From Prosthecobacter sp. (GTDB taxonomy: Bacteria > Verrucomicrobiota > Verrucomicrobiia > Verrucomicrobiales > Verrucomicrobiaceae), in contig JAIWOJ010000149.1 in NCBI GenBank assembly GCA_020216965.1, positions 1 to 6,203 on the forward strand: DNA of 6,203 nt, given 5' to 3'. Numbering within the stretch: position 1 is the first letter of the stretch; the number at the start of each line of letters is the position of its first letter. This document shows, piece by piece, positions 5,702 through 6,203 of this stretch. A program made the position numbers and the translations under genes. Below the pieces are notes generated by a model that was not told the DNA's origin, did not search any database, and was given only the letters and a program-made list of their open reading frames with translations.

Positions 5702-6203
5702 TCATTCGGGCAAAAGGCGGCGCAGATCTGGCAGCGCCTCCGTGACAGCACGCTCCAGCAGCTCCTCCGCGCGGGCGATGGCCTCAGGCAGCGGCAGCGT
5801 CTCTGGCTTGATGGCGCGGGCGAGGTCAAACTGGGCGCGCAGGGCAGGGGTGTCCTCCACGCTCCCGGCAAAGGCGGCCACCTTTTTCCCCAGCGCACGC
5901 GCCATCTGGGCGACGCCGACGGGGCCTTTGCCATGCAGCGTCTGGGCATCCAGGCGGCCCTCCCCCGTGATGACGAGATCCGCCGCTGCCATGCGCTCCT
6001 GCAGGCGGATGGCAGAGGCGATGAGGTCAAACCCACACACCAACTGCGCCCCACAAAAAACCATCAGCCCATAGCCTAGACCGCCCGCCGCCCCAGCGCC
6101 CGGCCTGTCCTCCGCCACCACCCCCAGGTCACGCCGCACTGTTGCCGCCAGGCGCTCTAGGCGCGCCTCATGCCAGGCAAAGTCCTGCACGCCCTTTTGC
6201 GGG
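5702..6203 (-). CDS. Glycerate kinase (GlxK/GarK type), C-terminal part only
   Basis: The enzyme phosphorylates D-glycerate with ATP (to 2-phosphoglycerate in the E. coli GarK/GlxK class) and feeds glyoxylate or sugar-acid carbon into lower glycolysis. About 166 residues are visible, less than half of the roughly 380 usual for the family; the start lies beyond the right edge. The first visible residues are PQKGVQDF. A PQKG segment is typical of the interior of this family, so the GTG at 6190 is an internal valine and not the start. Diagnostic motifs follow: PGAGAAGGLG (visible residues 34-43), GFDL shortly after, DLVITGEGRLDAQTLHGKGP (75-94) and a VAAFAGS strand near 108-114. The frame ends normally at the TGA at 5704-5702. 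The downstream oxidoreductase is on the same strand, so a shared carbohydrate-catabolic role is possible but not shown. Confidence 0.93.
   Translation of the reverse strand, partial: PQKGVQDFAWHEARLERLAATVRRDLGVVAEDRPGAGAAGGLGYGLMVFCGAQLVCGFDLIASAIRLQERMAAADLVITGEGRLDAQTLHGKGPVGVAQMARALGKKVAAFAGSVEDTPALRAQFDLARAIKPETLPLPEAIARAEELLERAVTEALPDLRRLLPE

Noticed and set aside
4255..5745. Long plus-strand open frame of 496 codons opposite the oxidoreductase gene
   Set aside because: It lies almost entirely antisense to a gene with clear family motifs, has no recognisable motif of its own, and is explained by GC-rich codon use on the other strand.
6188..6190. GTG as the start codon of the glycerate kinase
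   Set aside because: The frame stays open upstream to the edge and encodes PQKG, a typical internal segment of the family, so GTG is an internal valine codon.

Overview
The window is GC-rich, and every gene I can support lies on the minus strand, so transcription reads from the right end to the left. The gene set suggests a member of the Planctomycetes-Verrucomicrobia group, most likely Verrucomicrobia. The reasons are a Tat-exported Gfo/Idh/MocA oxidoreductase, a 441-residue envelope protein of a type I remember mainly from that group, and an intergenic hairpin repeat that looks verrucomicrobial. This taxonomic call is inference; no rRNA or other marker is present.

Layout from right to left: (1) the C-terminal part of a GlxK/GarK-type glycerate kinase, cut by the right edge (6203-5702). 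(2) A 151-base gap with one weak promoter candidate. (3) A tightly packed five-gene run: Tat-signal Gfo/Idh/MocA oxidoreductase (5550-4126), uncharacterised secreted/membrane protein (4126-2801), CPBP-family intramembrane protease (2772-1927), thiL (1930-1031) and tsaE (1034-624). (4) A gene-free stretch of about 450 bases (623-176) with three full copies and one fragment of a hairpin repeat. (5) The first 58 codons of a small secreted protein, cut by the left edge (175-1).

Three of the four junctions in the run are stop/start overlaps (TGATG, ATGA, ATGA) and the fourth is a 28-base gap, so the five genes are probably co-transcribed and partly translationally coupled. Their functions do not form one textbook pathway. 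thiL makes thiamine diphosphate and tsaE supports the t6A tRNA modification. The upstream three are envelope or exported proteins: a dehydrogenase-like enzyme, an unknown membrane-anchored protein and a membrane protease.

The most interesting non-coding signal is the repeat in 273-583. Two copies differ only in the 4-base loop across their 37-base core. A third, inverted copy keeps the loop and changes two stem base pairs in a compensatory way. That pattern points to selection on a folded structure. No phage, CRISPR array, insertion sequence, rRNA or tRNA gene was seen.
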